From contig NZ_JAKFHA010000032.1 of the NCBI RefSeq assembly GCF_021502675.1, forward strand, positions 1 to 64,000: DNA of 64,000 bases. Reading direction: 5' to 3'. Source of the DNA: Yinghuangia soli. GTDB lineage: Bacteria; Actinomycetota; Actinomycetes; Streptomycetales; Streptomycetaceae. This document shows, in pieces, positions 28,850 to 38,700 of the stretch (position 1 is its first letter; each line of letters starts with the position of its first letter). A program made the position numbers and the translations under genes. The notes beneath the pieces are model-generated. The model saw only the letters and a list, made by a program, of their open reading frames with translations. It was not told the origin of the DNA and made no database searches.

Positions 28850-29899
28850 TCAGGACGGTCGTCCTGCGGTGGGGTGGGGCCGGTGCCGGGGGACGTCGCG
28901 GGTGCCGGGGAAGGCGCGGCGGTACGCGGTGGGGGAGACGCCCACATGCAGCCCGAACTGGCGGCGCAGGTTGTTGGCGGTGCCCAGCCCGCTGCCCTCG
29001 GCGACGCGGTCGATCGGGAGGTCGGTGGCCTCGAGGAGCGACTGCGCGCGGGCGAGGCGCTGGCCGAGGAGCCACTGCATCGGGGTGGTGCCGGTCGCGC
29101 CGCGCAGGCGGCGGTGGAAGGTGCGCGGGCTCATCCCGGCGCGGGCCGCCAAGTCCTCGACGGTGAGCGGGGCGTCGAGGTTGCGCATGGCCCATTCGAG
29201 GACGGGTGCGAGGCTGTCGTCGTCGCTGCCCGCGATGGCCTGGTCGACGAACTGGGCCTGGCCGCCCGGGCGGTGGGCCGGGACGACGAGTACGCGGGCG
29301 AGCCGGTTGGCGATCTCCGCGCCGTGGTCGCGGCGTACCAGGTGGAGGCACAGGTCGAGACCGGCGCTCATGCCCGCACTGGTCAGGACGTCGCCGCCGT
29401 CGATGTAGAGCACGTCGTCGTCGACGTCCACGGCCGGGAAGCGGCGGGCCAGCGTCTCGGTGTGCGCCCAGTGCGCGGTCGCGCGGCGGCCGTCGAGGAG
29501 GCCCGCGGCGGCGAGCGCGAAGGCGCCGTTGCAGAGGGAGACGATGCGGGCGCCGGAAGCGGACGCGGCGCGCAGGGCGTCCAGCAGTTCTTCGGGGATC
29601 GGGCGCGTGCCGTCGATGCACTCCTCCGGGACGGCCGGGACGATCACGGTGCCCGCGCGGGCCAGCTCGTCGAGGCCGTACTGCGCGCTGAGCGAGAGTC
29701 CGGGCAGGCCGGCGCCGGCACCCGGGCGGAAGCCGCACAGCCGCAGGTCGTACCAGGGGTCCGCGAGGTCGGTGTGCGCGACGCCGAAGACCGCGCAGGC
29801 GACGCCCAGTTCGTAGACGTCCCAAAAGGGCAGGGGAGCGTCGTCGAAGACGGCCATGGCGACGGTACGGGCGCGCGGCGAGACGGCTGCGGTGCTCAT
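28850..29899 (-). CDS. GlxA-family transcriptional regulator (DJ-1/PfpI-like plus AraC HTH)
   Basis: 349 residues. Residues about 12-190 are a class I glutamine-amidotransferase/DJ-1-like sensor domain with the nucleophile-elbow sequence IVSLCNGAFALAAAGLL. Residues about 230-320 are an AraC/XylS DNA-binding domain (LTVEDLAARAGMSPRTFHRR and GLGTANNLRRQFG). Streptomycetes carry many such regulators, usually controlling a neighbour. It is divergent from the imine-reductase-like gene across a 91-bp gap containing an inverted repeat, so that gene is the probable target. Confidence 0.92.
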   Translation of the reverse strand: MSTAAVSPRARTVAMAVFDDAPLPFWDVYELGVACAVFGVAHTDLADPWYDLRLCGFRPGAGAGLPGLSLSAQYGLDELARAGTVIVPAVPEECIDGTRPIPEELLDALRAASASGARIVSLCNGAFALAAAGLLDGRRATAHWAHTETLARRFPAVDVDDDVLYIDGGDVLTSAGMSAGLDLCLHLVRRDHGAEIANRLARVLVVPAHRPGGQAQFVDQAIAGSDDDSLAPVLEWAMRNLDAPLTVEDLAARAGMSPRTFHRRLRGATGTTPMQWLLGQRLARAQSLLEATDLPIDRVAEGSGLGTANNLRRQFGLHVGVSPTAYRRAFPGTRDVPRHRPHPTAGRPS

Positions 29900-29918
29900 C
29901 GGCCCACTCTAGGCACGA

Positions 29919-29953
29919 TGGCAGGAATCTGGCGAATATCGTCAGTCCTGCCA
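29919..29953. promoter_or_regulatory. Inverted repeat in the divergent GlxA/IRED promoter region
   Basis: TGGCAGGA at 29919-29926 and TCCTGCCA at 29946-29953 form a perfect 8+8 inverted repeat with a 19-nt spacer. It lies between divergent start codons, the expected place for the regulator's operator. Confidence 0.5.
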
Positions 29954-29990
29954 CTGTCGCGGCATGCGGCCGCCCTGCGAGGGTCGTGGC

Positions 29991-30920
29991 ATGAACAGCG
30001 CACCGCAGAACGCAGCTCTCGAAGACGTCAAGAACTCCCTTGCCGGTGAAGGAAGTCCGTCGGTCGCCGTGATCGGCCTGGGGATGATGGGACGCGCCCT
30101 GGCAGCCGCCTTCCTGGCCGGCGGGCGCACCACCGCGGTCTGGAACCGCACACCGGGACGAGCCGGCGAGCTGGTGGCCGCAGGTGCCCGCGAGGCGGCA
30201 TCGGCCGAGGCCGCGGTCCGCGCCGCCGACCTGGTCGTGGTCTGCGTCCGCGACTACGAGGCCGTGCACGAAGCCCTCGACGCGGCCGCGGAGGCGGGGG
30301 CGCTCCAGGGGCGCGTCCTGGTCAACCTCACGTCCGGTACGTCGCAGCAGGGCCGGGACACCGCCGAGTGGGCGTCCGCGCAGGGGGCCGCGTACCTCGA
30401 CGGCGCGATCATGATGACCCCGCCCGGCATCGGGGACATCAACACGGTCGTCCTGTACGGCGGTGCCCCGGCCGTCTACGCCGAGCACGCCGCCACCCTC
30501 GCCCTCCTCGGCGGCGGCAGCCGCCACCTGGGCGCCGACCCGGGCGTCGCGTCGGTGTACGACGTGGCGATGCTGGGCCTGATGTGGTCGACGTTCAACG
30601 GCTTCCTGCACGGCGTCGCCCTCCTCGGCGCGGACGGCATCCCCGCCAAGGAGTTTCTGCCGCTCGCCAAGTACTGGCTGGGCGCGATCGAGTCCTTCGT
30701 CGAGCTGTACGCGGGCCAGATCGACGCCGGCGACTTCGCGGCGGTCGACGCGACCCTGGAGACGCAGCTCCCGCCGATCGAGCACCTGGTCGAGGAGAGC
30801 CGGGCCCGCGGCGTGGACACCACGCTGCCGGAGTACACCAAGGCGGCGATCGAGGCGGCCATCGGCCGCGGCCACGCGCTCGACAGCTACGCACGGATCG
30901 TCGAGCACTTCCGCGGCTGA
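29991..30920 (+). CDS. NAD(P)-dependent beta-hydroxyacid dehydrogenase/imine reductase-like enzyme
   Basis: 309 residues. The Rossmann motif GLGMMGRALAAAFLAGG is followed by VWNRTPGR, whose Arg after the second strand favours NADPH. The C-terminal helical part has YDVAMLGLMWSTFNGFLHG. The combination of WNRT and this interdomain helix is characteristic of bacterial imine reductases rather than 3-hydroxyisobutyrate dehydrogenases, which carry a catalytic Lys; here the position looks like Asp. The natural substrate is unknown. ATG 29991 follows GAGGG by about 7 nt; an in-frame GTG/ATG upstream would add nine residues. Confidence 0.82.
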   Translation: MNSAPQNAALEDVKNSLAGEGSPSVAVIGLGMMGRALAAAFLAGGRTTAVWNRTPGRAGELVAAGAREAASAEAAVRAADLVVVCVRDYEAVHEALDAAAEAGALQGRVLVNLTSGTSQQGRDTAEWASAQGAAYLDGAIMMTPPGIGDINTVVLYGGAPAVYAEHAATLALLGGGSRHLGADPGVASVYDVAMLGLMWSTFNGFLHGVALLGADGIPAKEFLPLAKYWLGAIESFVELYAGQIDAGDFAAVDATLETQLPPIEHLVEESRARGVDTTLPEYTKAAIEAAIGRGHALDSYARIVEHFRG

Positions 30921-30966
30921 CACGGATGACACGGCAGCAAAAGTGGTTGCAGGGGCCACGTACGCT

Positions 30967-32463
30967 ATGCCGGTGACGATGCTGGACAAGGGTGAGATAT
31001 CCCCCGCCGACGAGACCGCTGCCGGTGCCTCCGCCGAGACCTCCCCCGAGTCTCCCGGCGAGACCCCCGCCCAGCCGACCAGCGTCATGGAGAAGCCCTA
31101 CCGGGCCCTGACCCTGGGCATCGTCTCGGTCGTCCTGCTCATCGCCTTCGAGGCGATGGCCGTCGGGACGGCGATGCCGGTGGCGGTACGCGACCTCGAC
31201 GGCATGTCGCTCTACGGGCTCGCCTTCTCCGGCTACTTCACGACCAGCCTGCTCGCCATGGTCTTCTCCGGGCAGTGGTGCGACGTCCGCGGCCCCCGAA
31301 TACCCCTGGTGGGCGGCATCGCGGCGTTCGCCGCCGGACTGGTCCTGTCCGGGACCGCCCAGTCGATGCTGCCCTTCGTCGCCGGACGCGCGGTGCAGGG
31401 CATCGGCGGCGGCCTCGTGATCGTGGCGCTCTACGTCGTGGTCGGCCGTACGTACCCGCCCTCGATCCGGCCCAAGGTCTTCTCCGCCTTTTCCGCGGCG
31501 TGGGTGCTGCCCTCGATCGTCGGACCGCCGGTGTCCGGCATGGTCACCGACCATCTGGGCTGGCGCTGGGTGTTCCTGGCGATCCCGGCGCTCGTGGTGC
31601 TGCCGATGCTGACGATCGTGCCGCAGCTCGGCAAGGTGCAGGCCGAGATCGCCGCGGACGTCGGCCCTGAAGCGCGCATCGACCGCCGCCGCATCCTCGC
31701 CGCCGCGGGCGCGTCGCTCGGCGCCGGACTCCTGCAGTACGGCGGCCAGCACCTCTCGGTGGTCGGGGGCATCCTCCTCGGCGCCGGTGCGCTGCTCATG
31801 CTCCCGACCGTCCCGAAGCTGCTGCCCAAGGGCACGCTGCGCGCCGCCCGAGGACTGCCGTCGGTGATCCTGTCGCGCGGGCTCCTGGCGGGCTCGTTCT
31901 TCGCGGTCGAGTCGTTCGTCCCGCTCATGCTGGTCAGCGAGCACGGCTTCTCGCCGACCCGGGCCGGCTGGACGCTCACCACCGGCGCCCTGTCGTGGGC
32001 CCTCGGGTCCTGGCTACACGGCCGTACGCCGGCATCCCGGCGTCCGTACCTCGTCCCGATCGGCTTCCTGCTTGTGTCCTGCGCGATCGGCGGCGCGGCG
32101 CTGGCACTCGTCCCCGGGATATCGCCGTACGTCGTGCTGCCCGCCTGGTTCGTCGGCGGCATCGGGATGGGCCTGTCGATCGCCGCGCTCAGCACGCTGA
32201 CCCTCGACCTGTCCGCACCGGACGAGGCCGGCGGCAACTCGGCGGCGCTGCAGGTCTCGGACGCCCTCGGCACGGTCCTGCTCATGTCCCTGGGCGGCGC
32301 GTTCTTCGCCGCGCTGCACAACGGTGAAGGCCAGGACGGCAAGGTCTTCACGGTGATCTTCCTGATCCTGCTCGGCATATCGCTGCTCGGCTCGCTCATC
32401 GGGCCGCGCATCCGCCCCGCGAAGGTCCCGGCGGCACGCGCTGCCCAGGACGAGGCGGCCTGA
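30967..32463 (+). CDS. MFS multidrug-type efflux transporter
   Basis: About 498 residues with 12 or more membrane helices. After a 45-residue acidic/Pro-rich cytoplasmic tail comes the first helix (LGIVSVVLLIAFEAMAVGTA), motif A-like GQWCDVRGPR and the helix 4-5 sequence AGRAVQGIGGGLVIVALYV, as in DHA2-type drug exporters. ATG 30967 was picked for its spacing to AGGGG; GTG 30943 would add eight residues. It follows the imine-reductase-like gene by 46 bp and may be cotranscribed. The substrate is unknown. Confidence 0.88.
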   Translation: MPVTMLDKGEISPADETAAGASAETSPESPGETPAQPTSVMEKPYRALTLGIVSVVLLIAFEAMAVGTAMPVAVRDLDGMSLYGLAFSGYFTTSLLAMVFSGQWCDVRGPRIPLVGGIAAFAAGLVLSGTAQSMLPFVAGRAVQGIGGGLVIVALYVVVGRTYPPSIRPKVFSAFSAAWVLPSIVGPPVSGMVTDHLGWRWVFLAIPALVVLPMLTIVPQLGKVQAEIAADVGPEARIDRRRILAAAGASLGAGLLQYGGQHLSVVGGILLGAGALLMLPTVPKLLPKGTLRAARGLPSVILSRGLLAGSFFAVESFVPLMLVSEHGFSPTRAGWTLTTGALSWALGSWLHGRTPASRRPYLVPIGFLLVSCAIGGAALALVPGISPYVVLPAWFVGGIGMGLSIAALSTLTLDLSAPDEAGGNSAALQVSDALGTVLLMSLGGAFFAALHNGEGQDGKVFTVIFLILLGISLLGSLIGPRIRPAKVPAARAAQDEAA

Positions 32464-32566
32464 CGCTCCGCGAGACGAAGCAGCCTGACGCCGTCCCCCG
32501 GACGGGGGACCACGTTCGCCGCGCAGGCGGAGGTCCGGGCGGCTGCCGGCCGGAAGTCTGGACGGC

Positions 32567-33730
32567 ATGCAGACGACAGGTACGCAGGCCGCCACTTCCG
32601 CCGCTCGATCCGCAGCGCCGCAGGACTCCTCGCAGGACTCCTCGCACGACTCCTCGCCGGGCGACGCGCCGGGCGACGCGCCGGGCGCCGGGACAGTGCG
32701 GCGCCGTGACTTGCTCCGCCGCCGCCTCGCGTGGTGCGCGGTGGTCGCCTGCGCGCCGTATCTGGGCCTGAAGCTGCTGTGGATCGCCGGGCTGGACGCC
32801 GGAGTCGTCGACCCCGGCCGCATCGACCGCGCCGCATGGATCGCCGCGAACGCCCTGACCTTCGTCATGGACGGCGTCGCCGCGTTCATCGCCTACACGC
32901 TCACCCGCCCCGCCACCCGCCGCGGACGGGCCTGGCTCATCCTGCCGCCGCTGTGGGTGGCGTCCGGGCTGCTCGCCGTGATCATGCTCGCCGTACCGCT
33001 CGGGATCGGCGGCGCGCTCGTCGGCGGCGGCCCGAACCCGTTCGGCGGCGACGACTTCCTGCGCGGCTGGGTCTACGGCGTGGTGTACGGCGGCTTCATC
33101 GTCGAAGGCGCGGTGCTGCTCGGCGCGTTCGTGCTGTACGCCGGCGAACGCTGGGGCGCGCTGCTGAACGCCCGGCGCCGCGACCTGCGGCCCGCGCTCG
33201 CCGGGAGCCGGGTGCCTTTCCGGGGGTTGGGAGCGGCGGGCGCGGCGCTGCTGGCAGGTGCCGGCGTCCTGCGCCTGGCCTGGGCTGCGGGCAGCGACTT
33301 CGGGATGACCGCGGCGTGGACGGCGGACCGCGACGCGACCAGCCGCGCGCTCGACTGCGTCCAAGGCGGACTGGCCCTTGCCGGAGCCGCAGGGCTGGCG
33401 CTGCTCGTGCTGCGGACGGGCGGCGGGAAGGTACGCGGGCCGCTGGCGCTGGCCTGGGTCGGCACCGCGAGCGCGTTCGGCTGGGGCGGATGGCTGGGCC
33501 TGGCCACCGTGGTCGCCGCGCCCGACAGCGAACTCGCGCTGCGCACGTCCGGCCTGCTGCGCGCTGTCTACACTGCCGAAATGATCACCGGGCTCCTTGT
33601 GCTGACCGCGGGCTGGTACCTCCTGACCCGCTGCGCCAGGCACTTCGCGAGCCCGCAGGCCGCGGGCTCGCAGGCTGCGGACCCGCGGGACGGGATCCCG
33701 GCAGCCTCGCGCACCGGCTCCGAGCCCTGA
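32567..33730 (+). CDS. Polytopic membrane protein of unknown function
   Basis: 387 residues. The first 45 residues are Ser/Asp/Gly/Pro repeats (QDSSQDSSHDSS, GDAPGDAPG) encoded by short tandem DNA repeats. Eight or so membrane helices follow, with a loop GGGPNPFGGDDFLRGW. No enzymatic motif is seen. It lies 4 bp before a sensor kinase gene on the same strand, so it may be part of the signalling unit, for example as the sensed or controlled membrane component. This is inference from context. Confidence 0.8.
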   Translation: MQTTGTQAATSAARSAAPQDSSQDSSHDSSPGDAPGDAPGAGTVRRRDLLRRRLAWCAVVACAPYLGLKLLWIAGLDAGVVDPGRIDRAAWIAANALTFVMDGVAAFIAYTLTRPATRRGRAWLILPPLWVASGLLAVIMLAVPLGIGGALVGGGPNPFGGDDFLRGWVYGVVYGGFIVEGAVLLGAFVLYAGERWGALLNARRRDLRPALAGSRVPFRGLGAAGAALLAGAGVLRLAWAAGSDFGMTAAWTADRDATSRALDCVQGGLALAGAAGLALLVLRTGGGKVRGPLALAWVGTASAFGWGGWLGLATVVAAPDSELALRTSGLLRAVYTAEMITGLLVLTAGWYLLTRCARHFASPQAAGSQAADPRDGIPAASRTGSEP

Positions 33731-33734
33731 TCCC

Positions 33735-35018
33735 GTGCCGGCCCGCTCCCGGATACCCGCCCGGCTCCGCACCCGCGTCCGGCAGCTGACCGGCCGCCGG
33801 GCGCGGCTGCGGTGGGTGCATCTCGTGCTCGGCGGCGCGCTCATGATGCCGTTCCACCTGCTGACCACGACCATCGTCGGGACGGCCGGCCTCGTGGACG
33901 GGACCCCGGGCTCGGCGTACACGCAGCAATTGATCGCCCTTGCGCTGGACCTCCCGCTGGTCGCCGTCGCCGGACTCCTGCCGCTGGTCCGCACCCTCGA
34001 AGGCAACGCGGTACGCGTGCTGTCCGACGCCCCCGGCGACGTCCGCACCGAACCCGCCGGCACCTGGACCGCCCGTCGCCGCACTGCGGCGTGGTTCACC
34101 TTGCACACCGCGCTCGGCAGCGTCGTCGCGGCCGTCTCGCTGGCCGCGCCGCCTGCCGGAGTCTTGCTGGTCGCCTTGCCGTTCGTGCCCGACGCCGGGG
34201 CCGGCCTGGCCTGGATGGGCCCCGCGGAAGCACGTCCGGTCCTGGGAGTCCTGGCCGGTCTGATCCTGCTGGTCCTGCCGCTGCCGGCCTCGGCGGCGGC
34301 TGGTGCGTGGCTGGCGCGCCTCGCTCCCGTACTGCTCGGCCCGACCCCCGCCGACCGCCTCGCCCTGGCCGAACGACGCGCCGAGCGCATGGCGGAACGC
34401 ACACGCATCGCGCGGGAGTTGCACGACTCGGTCGGCCACGCGCTCAGCGCGGTGACCCTGCAGGCCTCGGCGGCCGGGCGCGTCCTGGACCGGGACCCCG
34501 CATTCGCGGCTCAGGCGTTGGCCGCCATCGAGGACACCGCCCGCGCGGCGGTCGCCGAACTCGACCACGTGCTGGGACTGCTCCGCGAGGAAGGCGACGT
34601 GAAGACGGCCCCGACACCGGACCTGTCCGCGCTGCCGGACCTGGTCGCCCGGACGCGCGCCGCGGGGGCCGACGTGGAACTGGACCTGGGCCCGGCCGGA
34701 CTCGACACCGCGCAATTGCCGGGAGTCGTCTCCCGGGAGGCGTACCGCGTCGTCCAGGAAGCCCTCGGCAACGCGCTGCGGCACGCGGGCGCGGCACCGG
34801 TCGCGCTGCGGGTGGCCGTGGCATCAGGGGAACTGGAGATCAGCGTGGCCAACCCGGTCACCGGACGCACGCCCTTCACCGCACGACGCCGCAACGGCGG
34901 CCGCGGCCTGCGGGGTGCGGCCGACCGAGTGGCGGTGCTGCGCGGCGAGTTCAGTGCGGGCGAGCACGACGGCCGGTGGCACCTGACGGCACGGATTCCT
35001 TTGGGAGAGCACACATGA
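33735..35018 (+). CDS. Sensor histidine kinase (NarL/HisKA_3 type)
   Basis: 427 residues. Four membrane helices occupy about residues 28-200. The dimerisation and phosphoacceptor motif is RELHDSVGHALSAVTLQ with His230, and a short HATPase domain follows (EALGNALRHAGA, GRGLRGAADRVAVLRG). No PAS or HAMP domain is visible, so sensing is probably in the membrane. GTG 33735 is close to the previous stop. The stop overlaps the response-regulator ATG (ATGA), a typical coupled pair. Confidence 0.93.
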   Translation: MPARSRIPARLRTRVRQLTGRRARLRWVHLVLGGALMMPFHLLTTTIVGTAGLVDGTPGSAYTQQLIALALDLPLVAVAGLLPLVRTLEGNAVRVLSDAPGDVRTEPAGTWTARRRTAAWFTLHTALGSVVAAVSLAAPPAGVLLVALPFVPDAGAGLAWMGPAEARPVLGVLAGLILLVLPLPASAAAGAWLARLAPVLLGPTPADRLALAERRAERMAERTRIARELHDSVGHALSAVTLQASAAGRVLDRDPAFAAQALAAIEDTARAAVAELDHVLGLLREEGDVKTAPTPDLSALPDLVARTRAAGADVELDLGPAGLDTAQLPGVVSREAYRVVQEALGNALRHAGAAPVALRVAVASGELEISVANPVTGRTPFTARRRNGGRGLRGAADRVAVLRGEFSAGEHDGRWHLTARIPLGEHT

Positions 35019-35707
35019 GCGAGGGGACCACCGTCCGCGTCTTCCTGGCCGACGACGAGCACCTGGTGCGCACCGCGCTCCGGGCGATCATCTCGGCCGA
35101 GCCGGACCTGGATGTCGTCGGCGAAGCCGAGACGGGCGCGGACGCGGTGGCGCAGATCCGCGAACTGCGGCCCGACATCGTCCTCATGGACGTCCGCATG
35201 CCGGGCCTGAACGGCATCGATGCGACGGCGCACCTGATGCGCAGCATGCCGGAGCCGCCCCGAGTGCTCGTCGTGACCACCTTCGAGAACGACGACTACG
35301 TCTACGACGCACTGCGGGCGGGCGCTCAGGGCTTCCTGCTCAAGCGTGCGAGCGCGGCCGAGATGGTCCATGCGGTGCGGGTCGTGGCGCGCGGCGACTC
35401 GCTGCTTTTCCCCTCGGCCGTACGCGACTTGGCCCTGACCCGAAAGCAGCAGGAGGGCAACATGGAGTTGCGTACCCGCGTCGACCGCCTCACCGCCCGC
35501 GAGCAGGAGGTCTTGCGCCTGATGACGGCCGGCCTGTCCAACACGGAGATAGCCGACCGCGTGGGCCTCGGCGCCGAGACGGTCAAGACCCACGTGGCCC
35601 GCGTCCTCGCCAAGCTCGGCGTACGCGACCGCACCCAGGCGGTCATCGCCGCCTACGAGAGCGGCTTCGTGGGGGTGGGGATCACCCGCTCCGAAGGGCC
35701 GCGCTGA
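35015..35707 (+). CDS. NarL/FixJ-family response regulator
   Basis: 230 residues. The receiver domain has acidic pocket DDE, phosphoacceptor Asp59 (VLMDVRMPG), Thr in VVTTFEND and the conserved Lys in FLLKRAS. The C-terminal LuxR-type HTH is LTAREQEVLRLMTAGLSNTE through GAETVKTHVARVLAKLGV. It is the cognate partner of the kinase just upstream. Targets are unknown; the membrane protein two genes upstream and the MFS gene are candidates. Confidence 0.95.
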   Translation: MSEGTTVRVFLADDEHLVRTALRAIISAEPDLDVVGEAETGADAVAQIRELRPDIVLMDVRMPGLNGIDATAHLMRSMPEPPRVLVVTTFENDDYVYDALRAGAQGFLLKRASAAEMVHAVRVVARGDSLLFPSAVRDLALTRKQQEGNMELRTRVDRLTAREQEVLRLMTAGLSNTEIADRVGLGAETVKTHVARVLAKLGVRDRTQAVIAAYESGFVGVGITRSEGPR

Positions 35708-35782
35708 GGGCTTCCCACCGGGCGTCAGGGTTCCCGGGGGAGTTGCTGCTGCGTCACGCGGAAGCGCGGGCGTTCGCTCGCG

Positions 35783-38700
35783 TCAGCCGGGCTGGTTGGG
35801 GCTCGGGAAGAACGTGTCCAGGGTCAGTTTGCCGTCGGTGCGGCTGAGCAGGCCGGTGATGTTCACGCCGTCGATCGTCATCGTGACGCGGGAGCCGGTG
35901 CTGTTGACCTTGCCTTCCTTGATCAGTGTCTGGCCGGCCTGGATGATCTTCTCGGCGTCCCAGGTGGACGGGAAGAACGTGTGCGGGAACTTCGTGTCCT
36001 TCGGGTAGTAGTTCCCGTCCGCGTCGCGCGCGCCGACCGGGCCGTTGACCTTGACCACGCCGTTGGGCAGCACGGTCTGGTTCGGGCTGGCGTAGCGGTC
36101 GGGCGGGATGACGCCGCCCGGGTGCTGGTCGGGGTGCAGGTGCCAACCGGTGATCTTCTTGGTCAGTTCGTCGAACTCGCCTTTGAGGACGTGCTGGAGC
36201 AACGTGGGGGTGAGGACCGTGCAGCGCTCGGGCAGCGGCTTGAGGCCGAGCGGGTCGACGAGCGCGTTCGGGTTGCGCACGTAGGCGTACGGCCTCGGTC
36301 CGGCTTCCAGGCCCAGCGGGTCCGGGCTGATGTACGAAGCCGTCTCGGGGCAGTAGTAGCGGAAGAAGTTGTACGACAGCCCCGTCTCGGCATCGTGGTA
36401 CTGGCCCGGGAAACGCAAGCGGACCTCGAACGGGTCGTGCGTGTCGTCCGGGCGGGCTCCCCACAGCGTGGTGTGCCGCTGCCAGACGATCTCGCCCTGC
36501 TCGTCGAGGAGTTCGGTCGGCGCACCGGCCAGGTCGGTGGCGACGGCATGGAAGTCCGCCGATTCGGCGGAGCCGGACGCCGTGTAGTGGGAGCGAGAGA
36601 CCGGCCGCCAGCTCTCCGCGTCGTAGTGCCAGGTGGTGGTCCCGGCCGCGGTCACTTCCTGGGCGAGGCGCATGCCGTCCCACACGAACTCGACGTCCTG
36701 GGAGGGGTCGTCGGGACGCCGCTTGGCGATGCGGCGGCCCAGCGGGTCGTACGCGTAGTGCCAGCACGCGCCGTCGGGGGTGGTCGCGGTGCGGAGGCGG
36801 TCGTCCGCGTCCCAGGTGAATGTCCAGCTCCGGACGTCTCCGGAGGGGAACTGCCGGGTCCGCCGGACCATCCGGCCCTGCCCGTCGTAGGCGAAGGTGT
36901 CCGGACCCGCGCGGGTGACCCGGTGGCCGGACGGCCGGTGCTGCGGGTCGTCGCCGGAGGCCTGGCCCGCGGTGCCGAAGGACAGGTTGCCCGCCGCGTC
37001 GTAGGCGTACTGCTCCGACCGGTCCGCTCCCGTGACGCGCGTGACGCGGCCCGCCGGGTCGAGGTCGTAGGTGTGCCGGCCTCGCACGCTGTCGTCCACC
37101 GAGGTCAGGTACCCGTCGGCCCGGTAGCCGTAGGTGCGGCGCAGCAGTTCGGCGGGGCCGAGGCCGGGGCTCAGCGCCGCGGTGACCGGGTCGACGTCGT
37201 CTCCGACGCTGATGGTGTGCGCGGCGATGCGGCGACCCGCGTTCCACTCCTGGCCGAAGCGGATCCGGCCGTCGTAGCGGCGTTCGGTCTCGCGGCCCAG
37301 GGCGTTGTGCACGAAGGCGATGGTGTGGCCGCCGGTGGCGATCCGCGTCAGGCGGCCGGCCGGGTCGTAGGTCCAGTCGGTGGCCTGCCCGTCGGGCAGT
37401 GTGCGGCGGGTCAGGCGGCCCAGTGCGTCGAAGGCGTAGGTGTTTCGGCGGCCGTTGCACGTCTCGGCCACCACGCGTCCGTGGGCGTCGCGTTCGTAGA
37501 CGAGCCGGGCATCGGGTCCGGTGACCGAGGCCAGGTGGCGGGCCGTGTTGTAGGTGAACGTCGTGGCATGGCCGGTGTCCGCGTGCCGGGCCTCGACGAC
37601 CTGGCCGAACACGTTGCGGCGGTACTCGATGCGCTGGCCGGCGCCGTTGACCTGGGCGGTGACCTGGCCTGCGGCATCGTGCTCGTAGCACAGCGTGCGG
37701 CCGTCGAAGTCGGTGTCGGTGAGGGTGCGTCCGGCCGCATCGTACGTGTACGACCAGGTCGCGCCGTCCGGTCCGGTGACCGAGGCCAGCCGGCTTTCGC
37801 GGTCGTGCGCGAAGGTGTGGCGGGTGCCGTCCTCGGCGGTCTGCGCGATGCGCAGGCCGAACGGCCCGTACGCGAAGCGGCTGATGCCGCCCGCGGCATC
37901 CAGATGGGCGACCAGGTTCCCGCTCGGGTCGTACGTCCACGATTCCCGCCCGCCGCCGGGGTGCTCGCACCAGGCCGGCAGGCCTTCGACGGTCCAGGCG
38001 AGGCGCGTCGTGGCCCCGTTGGCGTCGGTGGTCGCCGCGGTACGGCCGAAGGCATCGCGCTCCGCGCGCACCGTCGCGCCGGTCGGATCGGCGAGGAGTA
38101 CTGCCAGCCCGGCGGCGTCGCGGGCGAACTTGGCGATGCCGCCGAGCGGGTCGCGGGCCGAGACGAGTCCGCCCCGGTTGTCGTACGCGTACGCCGATTC
38201 GGCGCCGAGTTCGTCGGTTTCGGTGAGCATGTTGCCGCGCTCGTCGTAGGTGAACCGCTGCACGGTGGTGTCCGGGTTGATGATGCGCAGCGGCACGTTG
38301 AGCACCGTGTCGTAGTCGATGATCGTGTACGAGCCGTCGGCATACACGATGCCCGTGCGGTTGCCCGCTTCGTCGTACGAGAAGCGGGTCGCGGCGCCGT
38401 GCGGGTCGATCGTCGCGGCGAGCCGGTTGTACGGGTCCCATTCCTGCCGCGCGGTGTTGCCGAGCGGGTCGGTGCGGCGGACCATGCGGCCCCACTCGTC
38501 CCAGGCGTATTCCCACACCGCGCCGTTCGCGTCGGTCATGCGCGTGACGCGCGCAGTGTCGTCGTAGGCGAAGGTGTTGTCGAGGAAGCCCTCGCTGCCG
38601 GTGCCGTGCACACAGCGCCCGGCGTCGTCGTAGGTGTACTGGTACCAGTCGCCCAGGCGGTCGGTCCACGAGGTGAGCCGGTGCTGCCCGTCGTAGCCGA

